Of a DNA stretch of 64,000 nt, positions 33,600-45,570 are shown one piece after another. Under the pieces are notes generated by a model. That model made no database searches, was not told the DNA's origin, and saw only the letters and a program-made list of their open reading frames with translations. Made by a program: the position numbers and the translations under genes. Each line of letters opens with the position of its first letter. Positions within the stretch are counted from its first letter, which is position 1. Origin of the DNA: Panulirus ornatus (taxonomy: Eukaryota > Arthropoda > Malacostraca > Decapoda > Palinuridae); assembly GCF_036320965.1 (NCBI RefSeq), contig NC_092231.1, forward strand, positions 1,257,197-1,321,196, given 5' to 3'.

Positions 33600-34560
33600 T
33601 CACATTGCTTTAGATTCGGTTGTGTCGAATTGTGTATGAAAGAGTTCGAACCTCCCCAGATGAGAGAGCAGCACGGTATACAGGGAGTAACTGTTCAAAA
33701 AGAGAAACCATTTTTCTAGAACCCGTAATCTTTTCAAGCGACACTTGGATACTTGTGTAAAGACAAATTTCCAAGAGAGATTAGATGCTGTAGGGATATC
33801 AGGTATATTCATTGTACTGAGTGGTGGAATTACAAAGCCATTAAAGTAGATAAGGAAAGTTGTCAGGGGTTTTAGAAAGGGAAATTGGGAGAGAATGGAT
33901 TTGGGAGGCATTAAACTTGACTTGTTTGCGACTGCCTCCTGGGAAATCCTGCCCAAATCTGAGATTACCGAGGCAGTTGTGACGAGACGAGATGCAGAGC
34001 CACCAAAGAGCAGAGAACATGAAACGAAATAAAAGGAAATGGTGAAGTGTTGTTGTGTGAGCGTATAAGAGCTTATGCTTATTTGTTGTAGAAAGGAAAT
34101 CGTCGATAGAGGGAGAAGAAAGAGAGAGTGTAGGTGACAGAACACAACCCAGAACCACACAACTGTTCATAGGAAAAGATTGACATCAATCACCTAGATT
34201 GACTGGAACGAAAGGAAGGTAGAGGACAGAGAGAGGCAGGGAAACTGAAAGAGGGTAATTAGAAGATCAGACCCACTGTGCCTCACGCTGTTAAAAGCTT
34301 TCGATCCATCAAGAGCTGCATGTAGGATTTGTCAGTCTTCCAGAGATGATGACCAGACAAGGTAAAGGTGTCAGCGGCATATCATGCCTTGAGAAAGCCA
34401 TATTGATGATCAAAGAGAAGACTGTGAGAGAATAGATGCTTAAGGATACAGATTTAAGGAAATATTGAAATACTTTAGAATTACTAGAAGTTAGAAGTTG
34501 AAAGGTTTAGATCGTTCACCCTACTCTCGGACAGGCTGTAGCCAGGCTTGCCTCCAAGAC
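33600..34560 (-). mobile_element. Jockey-like LINE reverse transcriptase, decayed (minus)
   Basis: Minus-strand remnant of the same general type as 2370-3941. From the 5' side (right): D-M-P-L-T-P-L-P-like and W-I-E-S-F words near 34300-34400; then C-V-L-S-P-T-L from the G-V-P-Q-G-x-V-L-S-P-T-L box near 34140-34115; D-D-F-L-S-T-T-N near 34100; YAHTTTLHHF in place of YADDSTLHHS near 34062-34030; V-K-F-N-A-S near 33935; and I-S-L-S-K-T-P near 33885. The downstream L-S-W-x-F-x-x-x-x-V-S-K-C motif is near 33770. The loss of both Asp residues at the catalytic box and the frameshifts make it inactive. It carries the first of two nearly identical 102-bp segments (34151-34252). Confidence 0.85.
34151..34252. 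repeat. 102-bp direct duplication, copy 1
   Basis: AGAACCACACAACTGTTCAT at the left and GAGAGGCAGGGAAACTGAAA near the right end. Matches 34852-34953 at 101 of 102 positions, 701 bp away in the same orientation. Confidence 0.95.
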
Positions 34561-35184
34561 TTAAGAAAACGTCTCTAGTTTTGAGGCAGAAAATTCAAGC
34601 AAGGATGGGCGCAAGTTTAGAAGCGCAGTCCCACAGAGGCGAGGGATGCCATTTGTTCCTTGTATCTTGATTGTGTTTAGGGAGAGAGAGATTTCTTTCG
34701 GCTTTATGAAGAACAAATATAGAAGAGGATATAGGACTAGTAACTTCAAAGTGACGTTAAAGGACAGAAGAGAGCCAAAGAAAGAAATGTTTTACTTCCC
34801 GAATAACATGCAATGATTTCAGGCTGAGCTGAAAGGTTAATATGAGTCATGAGAACCACACAACTGTTCATAGGAAAAGATTGACATCAATCACCTAGAT
34901 TGACTGGAACGAAAGGAAGGTAGAGGACAGAGAGAGGCAGGGAAGCTGAAAGAACAGAACCTTCTTGGGTTAGTCCGCTCAGATCTGCCCAAGTGTCAGC
35001 ATTTATGTGTACAGGGAGCAGCAGTGTGATCAGACGAAGCCATCAGAAGGAAGGTTGTATAGCTACTGCATGAAGGCCGTGAAGTGAAAATCAGGTCCAG
35101 TTTGGGATAGTGATCTTGAGGGTCAGGAATACGGTTATGGGAGTTGGTGATTTGTTATGGATCATTGCGAATGGAAAACCTGAG

Positions 35185-35185
<1 letters not shown>
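34561..35185. other. Unassigned sequence around duplication copy 2
   Basis: Purine-rich non-repetitive sequence apart from 34852-34953. No gene recognised. Confidence 0.45.
34852..34953. repeat. 102-bp direct duplication, copy 2
   Basis: Differs from 34151-34252 only by GGGAAGCTG instead of GGGAAACTG. Sequence on both sides differs from that around copy 1, so the duplicated piece is short and sharply bounded. Confidence 0.95.

Positions 35186-35246
<61 letters not shown>
35186..35246. repeat. (CA)n microsatellite
   Basis: About 61 bp of CA dinucleotides. Confidence 0.97.
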
Positions 35247-35247
<1 letters not shown>

Positions 35248-37174
35248 GTCGCCACGACCACCACCATCTGTATGGATGGACTTCAGCCTCTCCCTATGGT
35301 ATATATTGATATTTCTGTTGTTAAAGACCTCAGCTTGAGGATGAGAGGATGTCACAGACTTGTGATAGAAATTTGATATGAGGGTGAGAGGAAGTCATAG
35401 CCTCATGGTAGGAATTTAGCCTCAGTGACAGGTAGGATGTCATGGCTCCTCATGGTGGAATATAGCCTGGGGGTGCAAGATGTCATCACAAGGTACAGCA
35501 GGATGTCATCACATCCTAAAATCTAGTAGACTTCATATTTTGACAAAATCAATTTAAAAGTTTTCGGTAGAAATGTAGAAAAGGACAAATATATACATCA
35601 GTGGAACAGTAAAGATATACAGTTGGGAGTTATAGAAGGAAGGTGGGAGGTGGAGGTGGAGGGAGGTGGACGAGTTGGTAGAGAAACCGGTTCAGGTTGT
35701 GCATCACTTGAGGACAAAGGATAAGAACGAGAACAGTAGGAGGGAAGACCAAGGGACGGTATGGTGGGCTAAGGAAGTCACATGCGTCGTGAGACAAGAC
35801 GTGAACCATTGAGCGAGCCGACGATGAACTACCAAGATAACAGAAGAAATGACTGTGCAGCCAGATAGGAGATTACATGGGTAGATGTTAAGGGAAGATC
35901 AAGAAGAAGTATTAAAAGTGAAGAGAAAATTAAAAATGAATGAAGAAATGAAAATGAAAATATAAATAGGAAGGTCAGGTTGTGGGCGAGCATGTTGTAG
36001 ATGGTCTACAGCCAGGGGGGTCAGAGGGAGGAGGAAGAACAGTGAGCCACAGCCCCTGATTGTATGTAAGGTCATTGACAACGTAAGAGAAAGCGGCTAC
36101 GTCAAATTCTTGAAATTGTCTGGTAGACTAGCGAAGGTGGGAGGCTGTTGGAGGACATAGTGAGCAATCCAACATTCGCCAGTTTATATAAAAACAAAAG
36201 ATACGTTAGGATCTCTGGAGTGGAGGAGCTGCGGAGACATCCTTCATGAACCTCATAGGAAGATTCACGAGAGTATCCTTGAGGGAAGGAGGGAAAGAGG
36301 AACGAAGGAAGGAAGACTGAAACAGAACACATGATTTTGGAAAATCAAGATTTTGGGGGGTGATGATCCTTAAGGGTTTGTCCAGCCTTCCCAAGGGTCG
36401 AGCCGTCTTGATCAATGATTAAAGTCAGTTTTTTGTTTAATTTATCAAGCTATCAGATACGAGAACACTGGACCTCACAAGTAAAACTTCACATGTTTTG
36501 TCACGTTGGCATGAAGAGAAAATAACAGAAATCAGTTCTGATGATCTTGAAAACCCAGTATCAAATATAATCCATCTGGGAGATTTCAACCAGACGCACA
36601 ATATCATGGTTAAGATCTTACTTAGAAATACCACAGACGAACGAAGATTTTACTTGTGCCCCACGTGCACCAGAGCCAACTAGACATGACTACGCTGCGT
36701 CTGATTTTCACAATCGTTGACAGTTTGCAACATCAAGAGCAGAGACGAGGTACTTGCAAGTGATTGTTCAAACGAAGGACAAAAAGAAGCAATAGTGGCA
36801 GTTGAATACTTTGATAAGTATTACATTGCCACTGTTGTGGTAAATCTAGTTTCAAAAAAAATTTATGCCGTGAATTAGAATAACATTGAACTGTCTGAGG
36901 CACAGTTGGAGTCGGCCCAGTGTGGCGCAAGACCTGAAGAACTTGGGGGAAATGTTGACCACAGAGGCATTGCAAGCAAGCATGCACCAGGCACGTACTA
37001 ATGAGAAAAAAGTACGAAGGTTCTTGACCCAAACGAGAAAACATTTGTTCGGTTGGAGGAAAATAATAGCAGACCTTAAAAGGTTGCAGCTTCCTCAGCA
37101 GAGGAAAAGAAACATGTTAACCCCAGACTTGAAATGTCATGAGACACTCGAGGAAATGCGAGAGACCAAAGAAA
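35247..37174. other. Unassigned sequence
   Basis: 35330-35530 has loosely repeated AGGATGTCA and CTCATGGT words. 35640-35675 is GGAGGT-rich. 36365-36410 has AAGGGTCGAGCCGTCTTGAT, a decayed unit of the 21-bp family. No gene supported. Confidence 0.5.
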
Positions 37175-37467
37175 TACCAGTGAAGCAGAGATAGAGAGAT
37201 ACTAGTGAAGCAGAGATAGAGAGATACTAGTGAAGCAGAGATAGAGAGATACTAGTGAAGCAGAGATAGAGAGATACTAGTGAAGCAGAGATAGAGAGAT
37301 ACTAGTGAAGCAGAGATAGAGAGATACTAGTGAAGCAGAGATAGAGAGATACTAGTGAAGCAGAGATAGAGAGATACTAGTGAAGCAGAGATAGAGAGAT
37401 ACTAGTGAAGCAGAGATAGAGAGATACTAGTGAAGCAGAGATAAAGAGATACCAGTGAAGCAGAGAG
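37175..37467. repeat. 25-bp minisatellite, about 11.7 copies
   Basis: Units GCAGAGATAGAGAGATACTA plus GTGAA, nearly identical in the middle. The first and last units have ACCAGTGAAG instead of ACTAGTGAAG. Confidence 0.97.
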
Positions 37468-38759
37468 AATTACTGTTTCTATTCGATACTTAAGTCGAGG
37501 ACGATAAGTTCCATTGGCTCCATGACCAGACTCTTGGAAGTGTCTTTATGAAGGCACTAAGCATCCTCAGGAGGTACACGGAGGTGTTGTCTGTGATACG
37601 ACCTTCAGGAGCATCACAGACAACACAGAGTCATCACACATTCATGAATGTCAGTGTTGGGAAAGTGAGGTAAGATCCTTACCTACTGTTAGGTGTTTGT
37701 TGTGGGAAGGAAAGAAAGACGCTGATTCTTATTTCATTATTATTATAAGTAAGAGTCGATCGTTTAGACATTGTTCAAATAAAGGAATGACTCGCAGAAG
37801 AAACAGAGCTGTGAAGCCTGGCGAATTTGAAAAGAGGTTTAACCTTTCCATTGAGAAAGTGCAGCTCATTTGGAATGAATGAAATGATCAACTTTTGTCT
37901 TACAATGACAACTTCAGACAAACATCACCACACCACCAGCTGAAATCACTCAAATTGGATTCCAATCGCTTTTACTCTCCCTCTACTTTTGTAGAGAAGT
38001 GGCACAGAGTCGATGTATGAAAACTAATTCTTCCTCTTGTAGTAAATTTAACGAAGGAAAAATATACAGAAAATCCATTCATACTCTTGTTTTAATGAGC
38101 CTAAAATGCATATGAAATGATTATGGAAATTTTTATCAGTATATCGGTGTGCTTATCATAGGTGACTAACGGATTTTATTATGTAAATGTGGATGATGAC
38201 TCGTAAAGTGTTTACAGGTGGAGGGAGTGTGTGTTACTTCCACCTGTACAGGGATTACGTAGACTGTGAACACATGAGCTGATGATATGCACCTTCACAA
38301 GTCCAGGAATTAATGTATATTTTACCAGGGCTGCAGAAGTTATGTGCTGACGAACAAAATCATACTTTGACCTATGGAATATTTGGACTGTACGTGTACA
38401 AAAAAATTGAGGAAGGTAACATGTACATAGAGGAAACATGTTGCTGATAGTGAACTCTTGGGCACGATGTGTACAGTTGATCAGTGTACAGCCACTCCTG
38501 CACTGTGCTCTCTGCTTGATAAATGTCAACAGTTGAAAATGAATAATTAGTTTGTGTATACGTTACCTGATGATGATGATTATGAACGGAGTTAACTATG
38601 TATTGGCGTTGACAAGGCAAACATACTGGAAATAGAAAGTTCTTAGCAATATATGTAGTCATTACATATACTGCTATAAAGTCTATGTATATAGATGATT
38701 GACAGAACATCGTAACACGATGATAATGTGGGTCTGGCATGCAGTAACGAGGTTATCAG
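37468..38759. other. Unassigned AT-rich sequence
   Basis: Non-repetitive. Short ORFs have no family signature. Confidence 0.45.
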
Positions 38760-39945
38760 GTGGCTGAAGGTGATGATGGCGAGGATAATGCTGCAGCTTC
38801 TTCCTGAAGTGTCAGGTGGAGGTCCAGTGGTGGTTGGAGCGAGTTGAGAGGACCAGTGTGTTCATCGCCTTATCATGGCTGGTGTACGTGGGAGTGAGGA
38901 TGACCTTGCTTGCCCATATCTTCACCTTTTTTCCAGTAGTCCTCGTTGCATGGCGAATCAGGAGGAAGAACACGCGGGGAAAATGAAACTTTTGCACGTT
39001 TTTGAGTTCAGGTGCTGGAAGTCCAGGCGTCCTGAAGAGCATGGAGACGGTAGCTGGAAGATTTGGTGATATTATTGACGTGATCCTTCCTGCTCAGATT
39101 ATTGTCCAAAGTAACATAGTGAAGCTTGATGGACCACAGAACCTGGACCACAGTACAGGAGTGAGGCATGCTTAGAGTCAAGGCTGTTATGTATACTGCG
39201 GTCCTGGTCTTTTGGATGGTGACGGTATAGGCGATGGTCCAGTTGTAGAAGCTGTTGATTATGTGTTTTAGGAAAAGTTGTTGTTGATGCGAACACCTTG
39301 GCAGAGTAGTTAACTTACTTCTATCTGGAAGACACGTCCATTTGGATTATGAGGCGTGGAGATCCTTATCTTTGTGCTGTAGGACACCACAGGTGAAGGA
39401 CTGGAAGACTGAGATGTCCTCTCGGAAGCTTATAGCCTCATGATGATCACTGAGGAAGTCAGCAAGCCATAGGATGAGATTTCTCAGCAGCCCACCTCCG
39501 ATGGTGAGGTCAGCGATGATGAGAGCCTCAGACGTCTTGAGTACTTCCAGGTTCCAGTTTTAGATAAAGTCTTGGAAGCTGACGAGATAATGGATGATAA
39601 TAGATCATCATAGTAACAAACAGCAGAGGGTTTGAGGAGGTTTACAGTCTTTGTATAAACCCACAGTAACCTGAGGTAAGTGGTGACTGTAATGGAGCGC
39701 TCTGCCTGTCGGCTGTTTAACTGTCTGGTGAAAGCAGATTCTTGAACTTTCTGGGGATGCTGAGGCTGGGAGGTAAGGTGAGGGTTTCCCTGGCAGATGG
39801 TGGCGGAGTAATGGTTACACAAGTTAAGCAGCTTCTATACGACAGAGTCGATGAACGCGAGGAACACTGGGAGTCGTTTCGTTTAAACTGCTTTCTCTTA
39901 GAGTCCCCTACACCAGCTGGACTGCTTCAGGTGTTGTAGACGTGG
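38760..39945 (-). mobile_element. LINE reverse transcriptase remnant, clade uncertain (minus)
   Basis: On the minus strand the pieces follow the order of a non-LTR reverse transcriptase C-terminal half. W-L-A-D-F-L-S-D and then F-T-C-G-V-L-Q at about 39470-39377 match the W-L-x-D-F-L-x-x-R ... T-C-G-V-P-Q-G segment. L-D-N-N-L-S-R-K-D-H-V, N-N-I-T-K-S-S-S-Y-R-L at about 39115-39045 match the thumb region. L-P-A-P-E-L-K-N-V and later I-L-T-P-T-Y-T-S-H-D (within 39042-38812) match the L-K-x-V-Y ... I-L-G-P-x-Y-x-x-Y segment. The catalytic A/V-D-D region (about 39250-39370) is not recognisable. Multiple frameshifts. The right part (39540-39945) is too decayed to assign. A family with T-C-G-V-P-Q-G boxes is implied, distinct from the CR1 and Jockey remnants. 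Confidence 0.7.
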
Positions 39946-40535
39946 TAGGGTAATGAGCCTGTGTACTATACTTCCCCAAGCAGCAGTACGACGTAGGCTG
40001 TATGACAGGACTATAATGTCGGCACAAGAGTGGTAGTGTCACACCCATCACCACCGTTGGCACACACACTACGGCTACTGATGTGTTGTTGAGGGTCGGC
40101 TATGAGGTAACGGCTGTACTCGACTGATTCGAGTGTTTTACCAACTAAAGGTTACGTAAAGTCGCTGATGATTTGACATAATTTCAGACATTACCTCGCC
40201 TGAAGCTGTCATATTGTAGGTTAGAAATGTAGCATTATATATTTAATGGCACGTTTCAGGTGATTCGCGTAAAACTGGTACAAAATATGTGGGATAATTT
40301 GGGGATATCAGCTGCAGCAGACAGGTCCAGGAACACTAAAAATATTCTACTTTTGGAGTTAATTGTCTGCTGTAACTCCTCCATCCCTGATCTGTCTTAT
40401 TCTTCTGTAATCGTACCTTATCTCATGTGCCAATATTACCTCTGAATGGGGCCAAATTCCCTCTTATTGTGCCTAAATTACCCAATTACTGTGCTCACAT
40501 ACTCATATTAACCGCACTCTCTCTCCAGCTGCACA

Positions 40536-40538
<3 letters not shown>
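39946..40538. other. Unassigned sequence
   Basis: Non-repetitive. No gene recognised. Confidence 0.45.

Positions 40539-40613
<75 letters not shown>
40539..40613. repeat. (CT)n microsatellite
   Basis: 75 bp of CT dinucleotides on the plus strand. Confidence 0.97.
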
Positions 40614-40617
<4 letters not shown>

Positions 40618-40986
40618 CCATGATCATGTGTAGTACTGTATCTACTCCTCTTACTCCTCTCTTCTACCTTGTACTATAGCTGTACACTCTCTTGTTGTGC
40701 TCTTGTCTTCTGCTCTGTACCATTATTGTCTCGCCCTCTGTGTGTGTCAGTGTGAGCAAACTGAGGCACACTTGTTTTGGTCCATCTCTGCCCTGGTGAG
40801 GGGTGGGAGAGGCATCCTCCCCTAGTGAGTTTTGGGGTGAGGTTTCCTCCCCTGTTGAGTGTCTGGGTCCTCCCCTGGTGAAGGATGGGTGGGATATCCT
40901 CCCCTGACGTGGAATTTGTTCTCTGAATTCCTAAAGGTAATCATGGATGGTTCGGGGCATTACAGGTTACTATCTAATATAGCCCC
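40614..40986. repeat. Diverged TCCTCCCCTGGTGA repeat
   Basis: At 40785-40912 the word TCCTCCCCTGGTGA (variants CTAGTGAG, CTGTTGAG, CTGACGTGG) recurs four to five times at 28-40 bp spacing. The flanking parts are unassigned. Confidence 0.65.
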
Positions 40987-41520
40987 ACCGTCCTGCACAA
41001 GCGTCGTACCGTCCTGCTCAAGCGTCGTACCGTCCTGCTCAAGCGTCGTACCGTCCTGCTCAAGCGTCGTACCGTCCTGCTCGAGCGTCGTACCGTCCTG
41101 CTCGAGCGTCGTACCGTCCTGCTCAAGCGTCGTACCGTCCTGCTCAAGCGTCGTACCGTCCTGCTCGAGCGTCGTACCGTCCTGCACAAGCGTCGTACCG
41201 TCCTGCTCAAGCGTCGTACCGTCCTGCTCAAGCGTCGTACCGTCCTGCACAAGCGTCGTACCGTCCTGCTCGAGCGTCGTACCGTCCTGCACAAGCGTCG
41301 TACCGTCCTGCTCAAGCGTCGTACCGTCCTGCTCAAGCGTCGTACCGTCCTGCTCGAGCGTCGTACCACCATTCTCAAGGGTCGTACCATCGTGCTCAAG
41401 GGTCGTAACGTCGTGTTTAAGACTCGCATCGTCATGCTCACAGAACATGCCGTCCTGCTTAATGGTCGTACCGTCGTAGGCAACGGTCGTACGCTCGTGC
41501 TTCTAGGTCGTTCACGTGTA
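40987..41520 (+). repeat. 21-bp array, right-arm orientation
   Basis: About 19 near-identical units with core GCGTCGTACCGTCCTGCTC, then about six more diverged units of the type GGGTCGTACCATCGTGCTC up to about 41520. CTCGAG, CTCAAG and CACAAG variants are interspersed. It belongs to the right-arm type of the palindromic family; no centre or left arm is visible to its left. Both-strand ORFs are artefacts of the 21-bp period. Confidence 0.95.
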
Positions 41521-42870
41521 GTCGAGTTGTACCGTTGTGCTGAATAGTTAAACATTACATGGTGGTTGTAATTGTTAACAAACAACTGTTGATTCACAAA
41601 AACGAAAATCAATTTGAGTATCTCTGTCAGTTCTGAAACGATACTTCAGATAGATTTTGAGAGAAAGAAATTCTAAAGTATTTTCAGAAGAGTTCAGATG
41701 TTGGTTTGACAGTGAGTCTGGCTTCAGTGAGAGGGCGCAGGTAATGTGTTATTGATTATCAGTTGTTTTTCGATAGTGTAACCTGAACTATCATCGGCCA
41801 CGTCGTGACATGACGGACATCTGGACATCTGAAGACCATCTGGTCTCTACTTGAGACCGACGACGTCTGACCCTCAGGGTCGTAGGTCAGAGGTCAACTA
41901 AATCGTTTCATTTACTGAAATTCATGTTCGTATAATGGACGTCAACACTGGCGTTCTCGAAGTTGAGAAGCGATACAGGAACAATATTATTACGATTACA
42001 GAAATCGCTGGAAATTCAGAGCAGATTGCAACCAGGGAACCTAACCTAATTAGTCTAGTTGAGCGTGAGTTGCACTCTGTGTTTATTTCCTCGTGCCGTC
42101 CGCTACCATCATCATACAGTAGTACAACCATCGCTATATACTGCTATGGCTTGTATGGATGATGGTGTAGGATGTAGTGACCGTCCGCTGGTTAATTGTC
42201 ATTTAAGCCATGAATAATAACATCCATTGTTACTTGGCAGGCAATAGCTGCTGATATTCATTGTAGTATGATTTAATCTGTGTTGTGTGTGCGTGTGCGT
42301 GTGTGTGTGTGTATCATTACATGTTTCATTGTAACAGTTTCCTTCCCGTTAACAATATACAGAGTGAGGCGTGGACCCTCAAGACTTCAGGAAACATTTT
42401 TCTCGTCATTTTCATGACATTTCTCGTGTCGTTCTCATGACATTTCTCGTGTCGTACTCATGACATTTGAGCCATTTTCAAACGTTTGTGAGGAACTTTC
42501 GTGTATGACAACAAACTTGGTGTAATAACTGAGGTTTAGTTTGTCAAGCCTGGCTTTATTTACATAAGAATCTGGTACGTAGATTATCTGGGGAAAAGGT
42601 TAATTTGGTTACGTATTATTACACTGTATGGTAAGTAAATCATGTCAAGATTATCGTAATCCCCGGAGAAATTAATCTGTTTTTCCATCACAGTAAAACC
42701 TGCGCTAGAGGGATGAATGGCGAGGATAGAGCGAGGGTGAGGATTAATTTTACGTATCTCGTGCATTTTGTGTGCTGGTGTGGCCAGAACTATTGTTCCT
42801 CATTAGCACAATGACTCTACACAATTGGATTAAACAGACGACCCAAAGATTAATCGGATGACATTACTGT
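41521..42870. other. Unassigned sequence
   Basis: Contains a three-copy 23-bp repeat (CTCGTGTCGTTCTCATGACA) at 42400-42465 and a short (GT)n at 42285-42312. 42580-42780 is repeat-free. No gene supported. Confidence 0.5.
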
Positions 42871-42955
42871 ATCCGACCCTCCGTTATCCGACCCTCCGTT
42901 ATCTAACCCTCCGTTATGCGACCCTCCGTTATCTATGCCTACGTTGTTTGTACCG
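42871..42955. repeat. 15-bp minisatellite, about 5 copies
   Basis: CCGACCCTCCGTTAT units with substitutions increasing to the right. Confidence 0.9.
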
Positions 42956-43387
42956 CTTCTGTTAGAAAACTTGGCTGGTATTTCTCCTTAGTTACCTATT
43001 TGCTCTTCCACTCGCTCTCCACGCTGCAGCGTGAGCTCTGTCTCTCTGATCTGCTCTCGTGAACGACTTTCAAAAGATCCATGGCTTTGTTGAAGTTTGA
43101 TTACCTTCCTGTGACCGACCATCCCATGATCCTTCATGCCCACCTGTGGTGTGCCTCCTTGCCTCAGCAGAGTGGCAGGAAGATGATCATGTGATTACTG
43201 CTCAAGTTCTGTAGAAGTCACTTAAGTGTTAGTGTTCAACCACTTGGTAGAGTTTTACTCCTCTTGAGGTCACGCAGGGACGTAGGTGGAGTAATACTTG
43301 ACCCGATCACCCAGCAGACTCTCCTCTCAAGACTGGACATCGTTACTGTCTTGCTCGGTCTGTTTAGTTAACATAGGAATGCCTCTG

Positions 43388-43390
<3 letters not shown>
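42956..43390. other. Unassigned sequence
   Basis: Non-repetitive. No gene recognised. Confidence 0.45.

Positions 43391-43457
<67 letters not shown>
43391..43457. repeat. (CT)n microsatellite
   Basis: 67 bp of CT dinucleotides on the plus strand. Confidence 0.97.
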
Positions 43458-43460
<3 letters not shown>

Positions 43461-44122
43461 TTGACTCGTGCCGTTAATTTCCCGACTATCAATCATGCCA
43501 ACTCCATAATCTCTAGTGGGATATTGTTTTTACAATTTTCCAGCCGTCAGATTGAAGCGGAGCAATTCATCTAAGCTGCAGCCCCTCTGATGGTACAGTA
43601 ATTCCGCCTGGGATTGAGAGAAAATCCCAACGTACTGCTTTCAATCCTCCAATTAAATTCATAGCACTTTCCCTTCAGAAATACGACGTCCCGGTAAAAT
43701 TCCCCAGATTACAGTCTCCCTCCTTGTTTAGGCCCAGATCATAGTTAGATGGAAATGTTAAGGTAAATCTTGCGTGTGGGGGGAAGGAAAACATGACCCT
43801 TAATTATTTCACTAAATACGCTCAATTTTGTGTAATTATGGTACGTGGATCTGGAGCAGGTTTTTCCATTTCATAATTTGGATGCACATCGCATCTTGGC
43901 ATGTGAGGGAGTTTTCCCTTCCCTTCCTTGTTGTTTTGATGAATGATGTACCCTCGTGTGTACGTGATCCCCCACCATCTCCTGCACACGTCTTGTTATA
44001 ACAAACTTAACTTCTCATTATTTCTTAATTTGAGTAACTTCTGCATTACCTTAACTCCATCGTTTCATATATTTGATCACTGTTCTTCACCATGTCACCA
44101 ACACACCCCCCCTCCCTCCCCC

Positions 44123-44124
<2 letters not shown>
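43458..44124. other. Unassigned sequence with a possible conserved island
   Basis: 43480-43760 is repeat-free and of balanced composition (CCGTTAATTTCCCGAC, GGGATATTGTTTTTACAA, CCTCCAATTAAATTC). The rest is AT-rich and unassigned. Confidence 0.4.

Positions 44125-44157
<33 letters not shown>
44125..44157. repeat. (CA)n microsatellite
   Basis: 33 bp of CA preceded by C-runs. It lies inside a 180-codon plus-strand ORF that has no recognisable domain. Confidence 0.95.
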
Positions 44158-44159
<2 letters not shown>

Positions 44160-44579
44160 CCACCCAGCAGGGGTCCTGGGGTCAGTGTGGTCCACACGTG
44201 TTTTTCAATCATCATCATCATTGTTGTTGTTGTGTTTTTGGTAGTAAAGTTGGTTGTCCCGTTTCCATTTTCTGTTTTTTACGTGAGAGGTTAGTATGTT
44301 TGTTGCTGAATTTTGTTGTTAGTTTTGATGAGTGTTGTTGTTGCTCTCTCCCCCAGACCAACTGTCCTGCTCCCCTCATCCCCCTTCCTCCTTTCCCCCT
44401 GACCAATTACCCCATTAATCCGGAAGCCAGCTCTTCCCCAGTTTACATTTACCGTAAATATTTTACGTTTGTTGTTGCTGTGTAAACCTACAGTCGCTTC
44501 TAGTACAGTGTTCAGTCACGGTCTCGCCCAGTATAGAGTTCAGTCATGTAAGTACGTGTGACTGAAGGTCGTGCCCATG
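44158..44579. other. Unassigned sequence
   Basis: Contains short (ATC)n and (TTG)n stretches near 44208-44235. No gene supported. Confidence 0.5.
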
Positions 44580-44885
44580 TTCCCCCACACTGGTGATTCC
44601 CTCCCCAGTATCTGTCTCCCTCTCACACACGACTCCACCTTCCTCAAGCTCCCCAGGGTGATTCTCCAGAAGTTAGCTTCCCACTGAATCATCAACTTTA
44701 CAGATGTTCTCCCCTGGGTGGTCGTCTGGTCTCCCCAGCTGAACAGGAAGTTTTCCTCTGTCCCTGGCAGGTTCTTCCCCTCCCACGTACATACATGGTT
44801 TCTCCCTTGTAACAAACAGGTTCTCCTCCTAGGCAGACGGTTCTCCTGTCGTTCGCGAAGGGTTTCACTCGTCTTTTGATTGGCA

Positions 44886-44972
<87 letters not shown>

Positions 44973-45570
44973 CCTTCTAGGTTCTTCAATTCCCATTTGC
45001 CCCCCTCGCCGCCGCCGCAGTTTGCGTCTACCCCTCTCGTTAGAGGTGGTTACTCCCCTCCTGGGTAGTTCTCTCTGTTTTCTAGCAAATGATTGCTTCC
45101 CTCACTTGCAAATCAGCTCCCCTTCCGTTTAGGTGGTTTCTTCCCTCTCATAGATGGTTTCTTCCCTTCTAAAACGTGGTTTCTCTCCCCGTAGATGGCT
45201 TCCTCCCACCCTTGACGGGACGTGTCTTCCCTCACTCACACAACTGCTTCTTTTCCTCATGACCCGTGGTTTCTCCTCTCCCTTCCTGGCGGGTTTTCCT
45301 CTCTCTTGAAAGAATGGTTTGTTCCACTTCCTCTGGTAGTTTCTTCTTTCCTTTGGCTGGTAGTTTCTCGTTCTCATGTGGTTGTTAGTTTCGTCTCTTC
45401 CAGGAAGGTCCGCCACTTCTGCGGCCTTCAAGTTACCCTCTTCCCTGGCTGGTAACAGTCCCCTTCCCTGACAGGTAGTTCTCCCCTCCTCCCATGGCAG
45501 ATAGTTACCCCCTGTCAGGTAGGTAGTTACCCCCTGCCAGGTAGTTACCTCAGAGGTATTTTAGCCTTAT
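44580..45570. repeat. Diverged pyrimidine-rich minisatellite, interrupted by (CT)n
   Basis: GGTTTCTCCC, GGTTCTTCCC, GGTAGTTTCTTCC and GATGGTTTCTTCCC words recur every 25-40 bp from 44640 to 45560. It is interrupted by a perfect (CT)n tract at 44888-44970. The right end (45470-45555) is clearer, with AGGTAGTTACCCCCTG units. Confidence 0.7.

Noticed and set aside
36498..36683. Short ORF with G-D-F-N, considered as a LINE endonuclease
   Set aside because: The flanking endonuclease motifs are absent; a four-residue match is too weak.
40859..41612. Plus and minus ORFs of 160-212 codons
   Set aside because: 21-bp unit array; peptide repeats of seven residues only.
43943..44485. 180-codon plus-strand ORF
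   Set aside because: Includes translated (CA)n and (TTG)n/(ATC)n stretches; no domain.
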